NCBI GenBank assembly: GCA_049603715.1
Contig: JBMYSW010000014.1
Location: 1 to 64,000 of the forward strand
Origin: Pontibacterium sp049603715
GTDB taxonomy: Bacteria; Pseudomonadota; Gammaproteobacteria; Pseudomonadales; Balneatricaceae
Length of the DNA stretch: 64,000 nucleotides
Direction of reading: 5' to 3'
Position numbers and translations under genes: made by a program. A model generated the notes under the pieces. That model did not search any database and was not told where the DNA came from. It worked only from the letters and a program-made list of their open reading frames with translations. Below are positions 52,291 through 61,605 of this stretch, in pieces. Each line of letters begins with the position of its first letter. Within the stretch, counting starts at the first letter, position 1.

Positions 52291-53118
52291 TTAAATGTCC
52301 ATTATGCGACTGAGTTCATCGGCCCATCCAGCAGGCCCTTCCTTTTGACTCAGGATTGCGTCGGTGCGGTTCACTGTGGGCGGCGCTGCAACGGGCGAGC
52401 GAATGATCACGGCGTAATCGGCCGCTTCGAGCATCGCCACATCATTGTGGCTGTCGCCTGCTGCAATGCTGTGATAGTTAAACGCACGGTGGTTAATTTG
52501 ATATTGTGATTTCAGCCACTTAAGGGCTTTGCCTTTGTCACATTGGCCTGTGACATGAACAAAGCGGCCACCTCGAAGGATGGTGGCGCCCTTGGCTTCC
52601 ATTTGTTGGGTGAAGTCGGCGAGCTGTTCGTCGCTGCCTTTCCAAAGCAGCGGCTCACTAAAGTCGCGCTCGTTGGCTTGAGCCGCACGCTCTTCGCTGA
52701 GGCCTGTCATTTCGACGATGCCTTGAGTGCCTGCTTGGGCAAAAGAGGTATAGCAGCTTTGTAGCTCTTCGCTTAACGATGCGAGCAGGGCTTGCCAATG
52801 GCTGCGAGGTTTAGAAAAACTGTGGACCCAAAAGCCGTCAATGTCTGGGCTGTCAGGTGAATGGTGACTAAAGTAACCGTCGGGGATAAATACGGCAGCG
52901 CCGTTTTCGACGATAAAGGGGTGTTGGTTGTTTAATTCGGAGCGAAGCGTGAGTAGCTCACCCCGGGTTTTACTCGTTACGGGGACAACTGGAATGTTGC
53001 GTTCGGCTAACATGGCGAGTAGTGGGTCGGCATCGGCATGGCTATAGGTGTGGTGATCTAACAGAGTGCCGTCCAAGTCAGTAAACACCAGCCAGTGTGT
53101 ATCTGTAAGCGTAGTCAT
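52291..53118 (-). CDS. HAD-IIB phosphatase, mannosyl/glucosyl-3-phosphoglycerate phosphatase type
   Basis: A 275-residue HAD phosphatase: nucleophile motif FTDLDGTLLD, VVPVTSKTRGEL, and KALKWLKSQYQ plus AGDSHNDVAMLEAADYAVI as the late metal motif. It resembles the MpgP/YedP group and should release phosphate from glucosyl-3-phosphoglycerate. ATG at 53118 after AAGGAATT. First gene of the operon. Confidence 0.88.
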   Translation of the reverse strand: MTTLTDTHWLVFTDLDGTLLDHHTYSHADADPLLAMLAERNIPVVPVTSKTRGELLTLRSELNNQHPFIVENGAAVFIPDGYFSHHSPDSPDIDGFWVHSFSKPRSHWQALLASLSEELQSCYTSFAQAGTQGIVEMTGLSEERAAQANERDFSEPLLWKGSDEQLADFTQQMEAKGATILRGGRFVHVTGQCDKGKALKWLKSQYQINHRAFNYHSIAAGDSHNDVAMLEAADYAVIIRSPVAAPPTVNRTDAILSQKEGPAGWADELSRIMDI

Positions 53119-53156
53119 TCTAATTCCTTATAGTCCGTCTAATTTTGGGCGTGTTC

Positions 53157-53178
53157 AGCTAAGTACCAAGCTAAGTAC
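53157..53178. repeat. direct repeat AGCTAAGTAC upstream of the glucosylglycerate operon
   Basis: AGCTAAGTAC occurs twice, 12 bp apart (53157 and 53169), 40-60 bp before the phosphatase start. It could be an operator. The remaining gap to 53512 (394 bp in all) shows no supported gene; a 63-codon frame at 53229 has no SD. Confidence 0.4.
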
Positions 53179-53461
53179 TACGTTAAAAATGTGACGGCTC
53201 TATTTAACTTACCTCTTTTCGCTAGGCGGTGCACCCCTATTTCACGGTGCGCTGCGATAGGGCAATCTTGTTATATAACTTTGCAATTCTTAGGCCAGAA
53301 TGCGTTGAACAGGGCGCTAGTGCGTTGTTTTTGCGACTAAAAACAAACCAAGGTGGGTACTTCTTTGGAGGCGGGTATAACAAAAGGGCAAGCCTGATTA
53401 GGGCGAAAGAATGGGGCTAAGGTAGTAATAAAACTACCAAATACTGGCATGGCGAGGAAGC

Positions 53462-53501
53462 AAACACGTTGGATAACGCAGCTGGGTTATCCAACGTGTT
53501 T
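53462..53501. terminator. perfect 16-bp hairpin after the MipA/OmpV gene
   Basis: AAACACGTTGGATAAC pairs perfectly with GTTATCCAACGTGTTT around an 8-base loop, 11 bp from the stop of the minus-strand barrel gene. T-tract is short on both strands. Confidence 0.65.
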
Positions 53502-53512
53502 TGAAGCCTAAG

Positions 53513-54268
53513 TTAAAAACGGTAGGCAATACCGGCGGTTGTTATCCATACGTTACCGTCGTCTACGACACTTGATTGGCGAATTTCGCTACCGAGTTTG
53601 GCGTAGGTTAGGCTGTGGACCACACCCCATTGCTCCGACAGTTCATAGTGCGCCTTATAACCTAGGTAAGCCGAGACGCTGGCATCGGCCTGATAAGCGG
53701 CTCTTTGTTGGGTTTGCTCATTAGCTTCTACCCCAAAGTAATATTGGTTGTAGTCTTGGCTGGTATAAACCAAGCCTGCAAAGGGGCTAACAGAGAGCTT
53801 ATCGGAGGCTGCAAAGTTACGGTGCCACTGTGCATCCAACAGGGTGCCTTCGTGAGTATTGGTAATATCATGCACCAAGGTGGTGCGATAAACATTCTCG
53901 CCCTGACGGTATTCAATACTGACACCGGCATCGAGGCTGGCGTCTCGGTCTTTCATGCCCTCGGTGCTGGTGGCGTCGTTCGCGTCATAACCCATGCCTG
54001 CGCTAGAGAGGGTGGCGCCTATTTCAAGGTTTTCCCAGTGGTCTGGGGTAATGCGATAGGTGAGGCCTCGGTCGTCGAGGGTGGTACGTTCGCCTTTGTG
54101 ATAAACCTCTAAAAAGAGCCCCATATCTTCTTTGTTGCCTTTGTAAGGGCTGTCAAACCCAACCAGGCCTGTAGAAATTTGGGTTTCTGCTAGGGCGGGA
54201 AGGCTGAGCCCAGTCAGTGTTGCCAAAACGATAAGAGAGCGATAGTGCGTGTTTTTACGAGTAGTCAT
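53513..54268 (-). CDS. MipA/OmpV family outer-membrane protein
   Basis: A 251-residue barrel with a signal peptide (residues 1-27, ending PALA) and C-terminal aromatic ITTAGIAYRF. It has the MipA/OmpV pattern (STGLVGFDSPYKGNKEDMGLFLEV; RGLTYRITPDHWENLEIGATLS; YFGVEANE). The ATG at 54268 has AAGGA seven bases upstream. Two-component genes lie directly upstream on the same strand, as often seen for MipA/OmpV, so the pair likely controls it. Confidence 0.85.
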   Translation of the reverse strand: MTTRKNTHYRSLIVLATLTGLSLPALAETQISTGLVGFDSPYKGNKEDMGLFLEVYHKGERTTLDDRGLTYRITPDHWENLEIGATLSSAGMGYDANDATSTEGMKDRDASLDAGVSIEYRQGENVYRTTLVHDITNTHEGTLLDAQWHRNFAASDKLSVSPFAGLVYTSQDYNQYYFGVEANEQTQQRAAYQADASVSAYLGYKAHYELSEQWGVVHSLTYAKLGSEIRQSSVVDDGNVWITTAGIAYRF

Positions 54269-54365
54269 AATGATGTCCTTCAGCGGGTTAACTTGATGGC
54301 GATCATTATGGGTGGCGAACATGGATGACAATATCCCGTGTTTGTCAGCTTTTGTCAGGGAGATG

Positions 54366-55736
54366 TCATGGCCTGATGGTTGGCTTGGTTTGATGGTTGG
54401 CTTGGTTTGATGGCTGGCTTGGCCTGCGATCGTCTGTGGGAAAGCTTAGGGTCACACGCGCGCCACCGAGTGAGCCTCGACCGAGCAGGATGCTGCCGTG
54501 GTGCCGCACCATAATTTCTTTAACGATGGCGAGGCCTAAACCATAGCCTTGGGCGGTATCGCCGCTTTGTTCAAACGCATTAAGTAAGCGGTGCTGATCG
54601 TCTTTTGAAAACCCAGGGCCATCATCATCGACGTGGATGCGTAGGGTGTTTAGGTGCTGCGATAACGAAATCTCGATAATCGAATGGGCATGACGGTCGC
54701 TGTTACGCACAAGGTTAGCCAGCGCACGGAGTAGTAGTTGCTCATCAATGGCCAAAGTGGGCAGGGGCTTAATCGTGCCGTCAGCCGGGTGGCTGAAGGT
54801 CACCTCAAAGCGAGAGCATAAAGAAAGGTGATTGAGCTTTTCGCCGAGCCACTGGTCGAGGCGCACGGGTACTAAGTTTAATGCTAGGTCTTTGCGTTCT
54901 AAACGGGCGTAAGTCAGCATTTCGTCGAGTAAGCGGTCGAGGCTGGCTAAGTCTTCTTCGATACCCGTGATAAAGCCCTGCGTTGTTGTGCTCAGGTTGG
55001 CCTCTTCTAACTTTGCAGCAAGAAGCTCTAGCTGCAGGCGAATACGAAAAATAGGCGTGCGCAGCTCGTGTGCGACCGAGTGGGTTAAACGTTTGTGGCT
55101 GCCAATCAGGGATTCAATTTGCTCAGCCATGTGGTTAAAGCTGGCATTTAGCTGGCCAACCCGGTCTTTGGGTTTATTGGATAGGCGAGTTTCTAGGCGG
55201 CCAGCAGCAAGGGCAAGAGCGGCGGCCTCGGCTTTTTTTAATTTGCGATGCAGTAACCATAAAAACAAACCCAAAACGAGCGCGGTAATCCCCAGAAGGC
55301 TGTAAAAAGTAAAGAGCTCTAAGGAGGCTTGCTTTTGCCACAGGGGCGAGTCGGTATTGGGCTGAATGTGATACACAGGCCCAGTGGGCGTGAGTTTAAA
55401 GTAGGTTAAGTCATCGTCAAATAGCTGGGCGTCGTAATATACCTCGCCTGCCGATAGATTGGCGAGTTGGCTGTTTTTAGCCACATCCTCACGGGGTGTT
55501 ACGGACAAAATAAGGCCGTTGATGTCGGCAGCGCGATGCATGGTGGCTAGCGTCACCTGCTCAGAGCTATGTTGCTCTAAGGTTTGTAAAACGTGCACAT
55601 AGCCACGCACCGTATTTAAGCTGTCTTCGGTGTCGATATCGTAAGCGAAGTTGGCGGCAAAGTAGTCGATCGCCATCACAAGGGCGATAACGGATGCAAC
55701 AACACTGATGTAAAGGGTAATGAACAGTCGAGCCAT
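54366..55736 (-). CDS. OmpR-system sensor histidine kinase (RstB/EnvZ type)
   Basis: A 456-residue kinase with TM1 (about 5-25), a periplasmic domain (26-138), TM2 (about 143-163), HAMP (165-215), H-box SVAHELRTPIFRIRLQLELL, N-box RALANLVRNSDRHA, G1 DDDGPGF and G2 GYGLGLAI. The C-terminal tail after SFPTDD is low-complexity and rich in Gln, Asn, Ser and Pro; the nucleotide sequence there contains a near-repeat GGCTTGG(T/C)TTGATGG. Confidence 0.9.
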   Translation of the reverse strand: MARLFITLYISVVASVIALVMAIDYFAANFAYDIDTEDSLNTVRGYVHVLQTLEQHSSEQVTLATMHRAADINGLILSVTPREDVAKNSQLANLSAGEVYYDAQLFDDDLTYFKLTPTGPVYHIQPNTDSPLWQKQASLELFTFYSLLGITALVLGLFLWLLHRKLKKAEAAALALAAGRLETRLSNKPKDRVGQLNASFNHMAEQIESLIGSHKRLTHSVAHELRTPIFRIRLQLELLAAKLEEANLSTTTQGFITGIEEDLASLDRLLDEMLTYARLERKDLALNLVPVRLDQWLGEKLNHLSLCSRFEVTFSHPADGTIKPLPTLAIDEQLLLRALANLVRNSDRHAHSIIEISLSQHLNTLRIHVDDDGPGFSKDDQHRLLNAFEQSGDTAQGYGLGLAIVKEIMVRHHGSILLGRGSLGGARVTLSFPTDDRRPSQPSNQANHQTKPTIRP

Positions 55737-55856
55737 GTTGAGTCCTCAATCGGAAGCGAAAGTGCTCATCTTGGCATTGCTTACACACAGAATGCCGTCA
55801 TGGTTTTGTATAGGTTTGTCAGCGGTGGCTTAATTTAGTTATTTGACCAGCGTGCG

Positions 55857-56567
55857 CTACCACTGATCAGAGGCGAGCAAGTAACCCTTGCCTCTGACCG
55901 TAATGATTCGATTGGGCGATTGAGGGTTGTCTCCTAGCTTTTTTCGTAATGCAGCAATACGATTGTCGATGGTGCGATCAAGGCCGTCGTACTCAATGCC
56001 ACGAGTTTCTTTCACTAAAACGTCGCGCGACAAAGGCGTGTCCTTGTTTTGTGCAAGCAACCACAGCACGTCAAACTCTGCTTGTGTTAGTTCGACACGG
56101 CTGTCGTTTAGTGTGGCGACACCACGTCGTTGGTCGAGGTGCAGTTGGCCCATTTGGATAAGATATTGAGGCGAAGGTGTGGCTGCAGTGGTAGAAACAG
56201 TGGCTGAAGTGCGTCGCAAAAGGGTGCGAATACGCGCCAGTAGGACCCTGGGCTGAATTGGTTTGCAGACATAGTCGTCGGCACCCATTTCAAGCGCTGC
56301 GACTTGGTCCATATCATCGCCGCTGGCGGTGAGGAATAAAATTTGGCCGGGATATTGGTTGCGTACTTCTCGACAAATACTGAGGCCGTCGGGCCCGGGC
56401 AGCATCATATCTAAAATAAGCAGGTCGGGTGCAAAGCTGTTCAGACGCTCAAGCAATTGGTGGCCGCTGTTTTGGCTTTCGATCTCAAAGCCATATTGCT
56501 CAAAGTACTGACACAGTAGTGCAGTCAGTTTGGCGTCGTCCTCGACTAGCAATATTTTGGGTTTCAT
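55857..56567 (-). CDS. OmpR/PhoB-type response regulator
   Basis: A 236-residue regulator: receiver ILLVEDDAKL, acceptor Asp in LLILDMMLPGPDG, K in YVCKPIQ, and winged-helix output (VELTQAEFDVLWLLAQNKDTPLSRDVL; GLDRTIDNRIAALRKKLGD). It is upstream of the kinase by 120 bp on the same strand and should regulate the MipA/OmpV gene. Confidence 0.9.
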   Translation of the reverse strand: MKPKILLVEDDAKLTALLCQYFEQYGFEIESQNSGHQLLERLNSFAPDLLILDMMLPGPDGLSICREVRNQYPGQILFLTASGDDMDQVAALEMGADDYVCKPIQPRVLLARIRTLLRRTSATVSTTAATPSPQYLIQMGQLHLDQRRGVATLNDSRVELTQAEFDVLWLLAQNKDTPLSRDVLVKETRGIEYDGLDRTIDNRIAALRKKLGDNPQSPNRIITVRGKGYLLASDQW

Positions 56568-56654
56568 CCGTGTAATCCGTTTACCTTATGTTTGCTATTA
56601 GTAATGCTGTTCGCTATGCCATTAGTTATGCCATAGGGAAAGGCAAGACGCAGG

Positions 56655-57683
56655 CTAGCCTGCGCTCAAAATGCTTTGGTAAATATCGGTGCGATACACT
56701 TGCTCGACAATACTCTGGCGGTTTGCTTCCTTCCATTGGCCGGTTCGCTCCATTTGGTCCAGCATCAGGTATGCATGGCTGTGCTCGGGTGCGTTGGCTT
56801 GGGTCGAGTAAAACACTTGGTGGATAGAGTGCTCGTCGGGAAGCGTGGCAAAAGGCAGTACACTCTCGTCCAAATACGGCGGGAGCGCGAGTAATTGCAT
56901 AAGCTCTTTACGCGTTTCCGGATCGGTTTGGCGCAACCAATGGCAAGCCTCAAGCAGAGACTTCATCACGGCTTTGTGGGTGTTGGGGTTTTCTTTTGCC
57001 CAAGCTTCTGTCACACCAAAAACCTTTTCAATCGCATCGGGCCAAATTTGGAAGCCAGTAACTGCAATTTGGCCCGCGCCGTCTAGCTCGGCAAGGGTAT
57101 TCCAAGGTTCGCCAACACAGTAGCCTTCGATTTCGCCAGCTTTAAGGGTTTCTAGCATTTTAACGGGCGAAATTGCGACGAGGTCGATGTCGTGGTCTGG
57201 GTCAATACCTGCCGCCGTTAACCAGTAGCGCAACTGGTAAAAGTGACAAGAGTAAGGGAATACCGTGGCGATTTTAGGCTTGTGCGGCTGCTTTTCGAGC
57301 CAGTGCTTAAACGCAGTGCCCACCTCGGCCGGGCTTGCTTTACCGTCGTTGCGAAGCTGTGGCGCCATTTCCTCAAAAATATGCTTAGCGAGGGTAATGG
57401 CGTTGCCGTTTAAGCTTAACGTCAGGCCCGTAATCATTGGCACTTTTTTGCATCCCAAGCCAAGTGTTGAGGCGAGGGGGAGTGGTGAAAGCATTTGCGC
57501 GCCGTCTAATAAACCAAAAGCGACTTTGTCGCGGATATTGGCCCAGTTCGACTCGCGAACCAATACAACATCGAGGCCGTTTTTAGCAAAAAAGCCTTTT
57601 TCGCGCGCAACCACTAAGGGCGCACAGTCTAGAAGTGGGATAAAGCCGAGTTTGAGGTGGGTTTTTTCTAGTGCGTTTTCCAT
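56655..57683 (-). CDS. nasS: NasS, cytoplasmic nitrate sensor
   Basis: A 342-residue NrtA-family protein without signal peptide (LKLGFIPLLDCAPLVVAREKGFF; SLNGNAITLA; YCVGEPWNTLAELDGAGQIAV). It shares the NrtA motifs with the transporter protein at 47329. Lack of export plus the upstream nasT gene identify it as NasS, which binds nitrate and then releases NasT. The ATG at 57683 is preceded by GGAGCAGAGAAAA; the open frame to 57755 overlaps nasT. Confidence 0.9.
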   Translation of the reverse strand: MENALEKTHLKLGFIPLLDCAPLVVAREKGFFAKNGLDVVLVRESNWANIRDKVAFGLLDGAQMLSPLPLASTLGLGCKKVPMITGLTLSLNGNAITLAKHIFEEMAPQLRNDGKASPAEVGTAFKHWLEKQPHKPKIATVFPYSCHFYQLRYWLTAAGIDPDHDIDLVAISPVKMLETLKAGEIEGYCVGEPWNTLAELDGAGQIAVTGFQIWPDAIEKVFGVTEAWAKENPNTHKAVMKSLLEACHWLRQTDPETRKELMQLLALPPYLDESVLPFATLPDEHSIHQVFYSTQANAPEHSHAYLMLDQMERTGQWKEANRQSIVEQVYRTDIYQSILSAG

Positions 57684-57699
57684 AAAATTTTCTCTGCTC

Positions 57700-58317
57700 C
57701 TACGAGCGCTTGTCGAGGCTTTGTTGGTTCGCGAGCTCCAATACGTCGATGACACTTTTTGCTACATCGACGAGCTTCTGGCCTCGATCCATCGCTAGTT
57801 TGCGCAGGGTTTTGTATGCCTGTTCTTCGTCACAGCCTTGGTGCTTCATCAGCATGCCTTTGGCTTTTTCAATAAACTTACGTTCCGTTAGCTGGCTTCG
57901 GGTCTTTTCGAGTTCTAAGCGCAGCGAATGGAAGGCGTTAAACTGAGCAATAGCGGTTTCCATGATGGGAGTTACGCGCTCGGTATCAAGGCCGTCGGCG
58001 ATATACGCACTTACGCCCGCATTAATGGCGTCTGAAATGGACTTGCCATCACTGGCTTGCTCAGCAAAAAAAACAATCGGTCGAGGGTTGTTACGGCTCA
58101 TAGCAGCCATACTCTCGAGGGTGTCACGGTCAGGAGAGTCCATATCGATAATTACGATATCGGGACTCTTGGTGGCGACACTGTGGTTGAGACCTGCAGT
58201 GGTATCGAGGCGGCTGACAACGCGGTGGCCTAAGGCGTTTAACGCAGTACATAGGGCGCTGCAACGTTCGGGCTCGTCATCGATAACCAGCACGTCTAGA
58301 GAACGAACATTTTTCAT
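57700..58317 (-). CDS. nasT: NasT, ANTAR-domain antiterminator
   Basis: A 205-residue regulator: receiver-like N-terminus (LVIDDEPERC; acceptor region IIDMDSPDRD) and C-terminal ANTAR domain (ERKFIEKAKGMLMKHQGC; EEQAYKTLRKLAMDRGQKL). It binds the paired hexaloop hairpins in leader RNAs and prevents termination. Its candidate targets, the leaders of nasB-nirBD, nrtABC and nasA, are all in this window. NasS follows after 16 bp. Confidence 0.93.
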   Translation of the reverse strand: MKNVRSLDVLVIDDEPERCSALCTALNALGHRVVSRLDTTAGLNHSVATKSPDIVIIDMDSPDRDTLESMAAMSRNNPRPIVFFAEQASDGKSISDAINAGVSAYIADGLDTERVTPIMETAIAQFNAFHSLRLELEKTRSQLTERKFIEKAKGMLMKHQGCDEEQAYKTLRKLAMDRGQKLVDVAKSVIDVLELANQQSLDKRS

Positions 58318-58549
58318 TCCAATCTCTGTCTAAAGTCTGGGTGATAGGGTAAATCGCACAAAAAGCAGAGCGGTGTAGGCAGGCGATAAAAGATAATAGG
58401 CACTGCTGCTCAGAAACGCTTTTGCGACTGGCTTTAATATTTATCAGGGTGTCACGATACGTGCACAGGGGCTCACCTGTAAAGAGTGAGAGGCTAATTT
58501 GGCTTTTTAGCCATAAATGGTTAGGTTAAATGAGTGCGTGGGAGTACAA

Positions 58550-58565
58550 TGGCACAAACCTTGTA
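58550..58565 (+). promoter_or_regulatory. weak sigma-54-like site upstream of nasA
   Basis: TGGCACAAACCTTGTA: spacing as for a sigma-54 promoter but the -12 element has GT instead of GC. A start here would give a leader of about 385 bases. In the 642-bp gap 58318-58959 the other features are the repeats at 58776 and the leader below. Confidence 0.4.
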
Positions 58566-58775
58566 TGTGAATATGCAAGTTTAGGTACTTATGAACGTGC
58601 TCTTTAATCGATGAGTGTGTGGTTGGCGATTAGTTAGCTTTGGGTTTGCGACAACAGCTGCTGTTTTCGATAGGCAGGTTTTCAGCACTCCTTCAGCTAA
58701 AAACTAGGTTGACCTCTGCAATTTGAGCTATGCAAAGTCGCATCTAGAGCGGCGATGCACGAGCAAACGTAAACG

Positions 58776-58799
58776 TATAAGCATATAAGCATATAAGCA
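58776..58799. repeat. triple tandem TATAAGCA
   Basis: Three perfect copies of TATAAGCA in tandem, with a partial fourth (TAAG), just upstream of the nasA leader hairpins. A slippage-prone repeat that could alter spacing or transcription. Confidence 0.65.
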
Positions 58800-58808
58800 T
58801 AAGTACCG

Positions 58809-58944
58809 AAGTAAAAAATTTACTGTGAATTTTACTTGGCTCCCTACAAGATGAGCGTAAAGTAAAGGTCACAGGGCAACGAGGCCCGGTAGCTTACACG
58901 CAGCAAGTCATTCGCTGTGTGTCGGTTGCTGGGCCTTTTTATTT
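58809..58944 (+). promoter_or_regulatory. ANTAR-type leader with terminator before nasA
   Basis: P2 GGGC-AACGAG-GCCC (58874-58887) has a hexaloop with A1 and G4. Its 3' arm lies in the 5' arm of a 12-bp terminator, AGGCCCGGTAGC with GTTGCTGGGCCT, then TTTTATTT (58882-58944), which has an inner stem ACACGCAGC/GCTGTGTGT. A weaker P1 at 58809-58837 (AAGTAAAA, bulge, loop ACTGTG, TTTTACTT) also has A1/G4, 36 bases before P2, similar to the nrtA leader. Confidence 0.75.
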
Positions 58945-58959
58945 ACTGGAGTGAGTATT

Positions 58960-61605
58960 ATGAAAGGGTTAACGACCTGTCCTTACTGTGGAGTTGGCTG
59001 TGGTGTTGAAGTTAACGTACAAGGCTCGTCTATGGACAAAGTCCGTGGTGATAAACAGCATCCAGCAAACTTCGGTCGTTTGTGTGTCAAGGGCTCTTCC
59101 CTGCACGAAACCCTGAGCCACGAAGGTCGCTTAACCGTACCCAGCGTTGACGGCCAAACCGTTGATTGGCCTGAAGCACTCGATGAGGTCGCTAAACGCT
59201 TTAAAAGCACCATTGAGGAGCACGGCTCGGACTCGGTTGCCTTTTACCTTTCGGGCCAGCTGTTAACAGAAGACTACTACGTCGCTAATAAGCTGATTAA
59301 AGGCTACATGGGCACGGCGAACGTCGATACTAACTCGCGCCTGTGTATGGCATCGTCGGTGGTGGGGCACAAACGTGCGTTTGGCTCGGATACTGTTCCT
59401 TGCTGCTACGAAGATTTAGACTTGGCCGATATGCTAGTGCTGGTGGGCTCGAATGCTGCGTGGAACCACCCTATTTTGTTCCAGCAAATGCAAGCGGCTA
59501 AAAAGCGTAACCCTAACCTAAAAGTGGTGGTGATTGATCCGCGTAAAACCGCCACCTGTGACCTCGCTGACCTTCACCTTGCCTTTAAACCGGGCAGTGA
59601 CGCACGTTTGTTCTGTTCGTTGCTAGCGTATATTGCTAAGCAAGGCGCACTTAATACCGATTACATTGAAGCCTCTACCCAAGGTTTTGAAACTGCTCTC
59701 GAAAAAGCGAACGAAGTTGGCTGTGACTTTGACGAAGTGGCAGCTGCTTGTGATCTAGATGCAGGTGACCTAGAACAGTTCTTTAATGACTTTGTTGCGA
59801 CTGAAAAAGTTATCACCATTTACTCGCAAGGTGTAAACCAGTCTGCGAGCGGCTCTAATAATGTCAACGCTATTATCAACTGCCACCTTGCTACGGGCCG
59901 TATTGGCAAACCGGGCATGGGGCCGTTTTCGTTTACTGGCCAGCCAAACGCCATGGGCGGACGTGAAGTGGGCGGCCTTGCTAACCAGCTAGCCGCGCAT
60001 ATGGACTTTAAAACGCCGGGCGCGATTGACCGTGTCCAGCGTTTTTGGAATGCCCCTAATATGGCGCAGCAAGACGGCCTGAAAGCAGTTGACCTCTTTA
60101 ACGCCATGGACGAAGGCAAGATTAAAGCGGTTTGGATTATGGCGACCAACCCTGTGGTGAGTTTGCCTGATGCTGATTTGGTCAAACGTGCCCTAGAAAA
60201 ATGTGAAACAGTGGTGGTCTCTGAATGTGTGGCCAACACCGACACCACTCAAGTGGCCGATATTCTTTTGCCAGCTACGGGTTGGAGTGAAAAAGACGGC
60301 ACAGTGACTAACTCTGAGCGTCGCATTTCTCGCCAACGTGGTCTCATCCCATCATTGGGTATGGCTCGCCACGACTGGTGGATTATGAGCGAAGTGGCCC
60401 AGCGTATGGGTTACGAAGGCTTTGATTACTCGCACCCTTATGAGATTTTTGCTGAGCACGCACAGCTATCGGGTTTTGAAAACAACGGTAGTCGCGACTT
60501 TGATATCAGCTACTTCTCTGATATTACCCGCGAAGCCTTTGATAAGCTCAAGCCAATTCAATGGCCAGTAACGGCTGATGCGCCGGAAGGCACTGCGCGC
60601 ATGTTTACCGACGGTAAGTTCTTTACACCGTCTAAAAAAGCTAACTTTGTACCAGTAAGCCCATCTGCACCTGTGCAGCAGCCAAACAAGCTAGCGCCAT
60701 TAATTATGAATACGGGCCGTATTCGCGACCAATGGCACACCATGACGCGTACCGGTAATGCGCCACGTTTATTCCAGCATCGCCAAGAACCGTTTGTTGA
60801 GCTGCACCCCCGTGATGCGGTGAGTCGTAACATCGCGGAAGGCGACTTGGTTAAAGTCTTTAACCAACAAGGCCGTTACGTTGCGCGTGCCCGCATTGAA
60901 GAGGGGCAACGTAAAGGCGAAGTCTTTGTACCTATGCATTGGAATGACATGTTTGCGTCCAATGGCCGAATGAGCACTTTGGTTGAGAAGGTAACCGACC
61001 CATTCTCGGGCCAGCCAGAATCTAAACACGCTATTTGTGATGTGGCGGCACTCGCACCTGCGTGGGAAGCTTGGTTCATAACCCGTAGTGACGCCAAGTT
61101 ACTTGAAAAAGCGGATTACTGGGCAAAAATCCCGAAATCGAACAGCTGCTTGTACCACATTGCAGGTGTTGATGGGGTTGAGGCGTGGCCTGCATGGTGT
61201 GCCGATCATCTCGGCGCACCAGAAATCGAAATGCAAGATGGCTCTGGTAAGCGCTACCGCGCCGCTGGCTTTGACGGTGATCGCCTTGATTGGGTCTTGC
61301 TCGTATTGCCTTATAACGAATACCCAAGTGCCGATTGGCTCGATAGCTTGTTCGCTAAAGAAGAGCCGCTATCGGAGCTTGATCGCCAAATGTTGTTAAC
61401 AGCCACTGACGTGGATGTTGAAGACCCGGGCACCATTATTTGTAGCTGTTTCCAAGTGGGCAGCTACGCCATCGAAGATGCCATTGCTGCAGGTTGTAAC
61501 TCAGCTGAAGCCTTGGGTAAAAAGCTGAAGTGCGGCACTAACTGTGGTTCCTGCTTGCCTGAGCTAAGTGCTATGGTTGACGCGGTGCATGCAAAAGCGT
61601 CGTAA
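58960..61605 (+). CDS. nasA: NasA, assimilatory nitrate reductase catalytic subunit
   Basis: An 881-residue molybdopterin enzyme. The N-terminal [4Fe-4S] ligands are C7, C10, C14 and C42 (CPYCGVGC ... LCVKG); Mo-bisMGD domains follow, and a C-terminal BFD-like [2Fe-2S] domain carries IICSCFQ and CGTNCGSCLPEL. It reduces nitrate to nitrite in the cytoplasm. The ATG at 58960 has GGAG eight bases upstream; the GTG at 58951 overlaps that SD. mobA overlaps its 3' end. Confidence 0.95.
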   Translation: MKGLTTCPYCGVGCGVEVNVQGSSMDKVRGDKQHPANFGRLCVKGSSLHETLSHEGRLTVPSVDGQTVDWPEALDEVAKRFKSTIEEHGSDSVAFYLSGQLLTEDYYVANKLIKGYMGTANVDTNSRLCMASSVVGHKRAFGSDTVPCCYEDLDLADMLVLVGSNAAWNHPILFQQMQAAKKRNPNLKVVVIDPRKTATCDLADLHLAFKPGSDARLFCSLLAYIAKQGALNTDYIEASTQGFETALEKANEVGCDFDEVAAACDLDAGDLEQFFNDFVATEKVITIYSQGVNQSASGSNNVNAIINCHLATGRIGKPGMGPFSFTGQPNAMGGREVGGLANQLAAHMDFKTPGAIDRVQRFWNAPNMAQQDGLKAVDLFNAMDEGKIKAVWIMATNPVVSLPDADLVKRALEKCETVVVSECVANTDTTQVADILLPATGWSEKDGTVTNSERRISRQRGLIPSLGMARHDWWIMSEVAQRMGYEGFDYSHPYEIFAEHAQLSGFENNGSRDFDISYFSDITREAFDKLKPIQWPVTADAPEGTARMFTDGKFFTPSKKANFVPVSPSAPVQQPNKLAPLIMNTGRIRDQWHTMTRTGNAPRLFQHRQEPFVELHPRDAVSRNIAEGDLVKVFNQQGRYVARARIEEGQRKGEVFVPMHWNDMFASNGRMSTLVEKVTDPFSGQPESKHAICDVAALAPAWEAWFITRSDAKLLEKADYWAKIPKSNSCLYHIAGVDGVEAWPAWCADHLGAPEIEMQDGSGKRYRAAGFDGDRLDWVLLVLPYNEYPSADWLDSLFAKEEPLSELDRQMLLTATDVDVEDPGTIICSCFQVGSYAIEDAIAAGCNSAEALGKKLKCGTNCGSCLPELSAMVDAVHAKAS

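Noticed and set aside
53229..53420. 63-codon plus-strand frame in the gap before the MipA/OmpV gene
   Set aside because: No SD, unusual composition, no recognisable sequence; likely chance.
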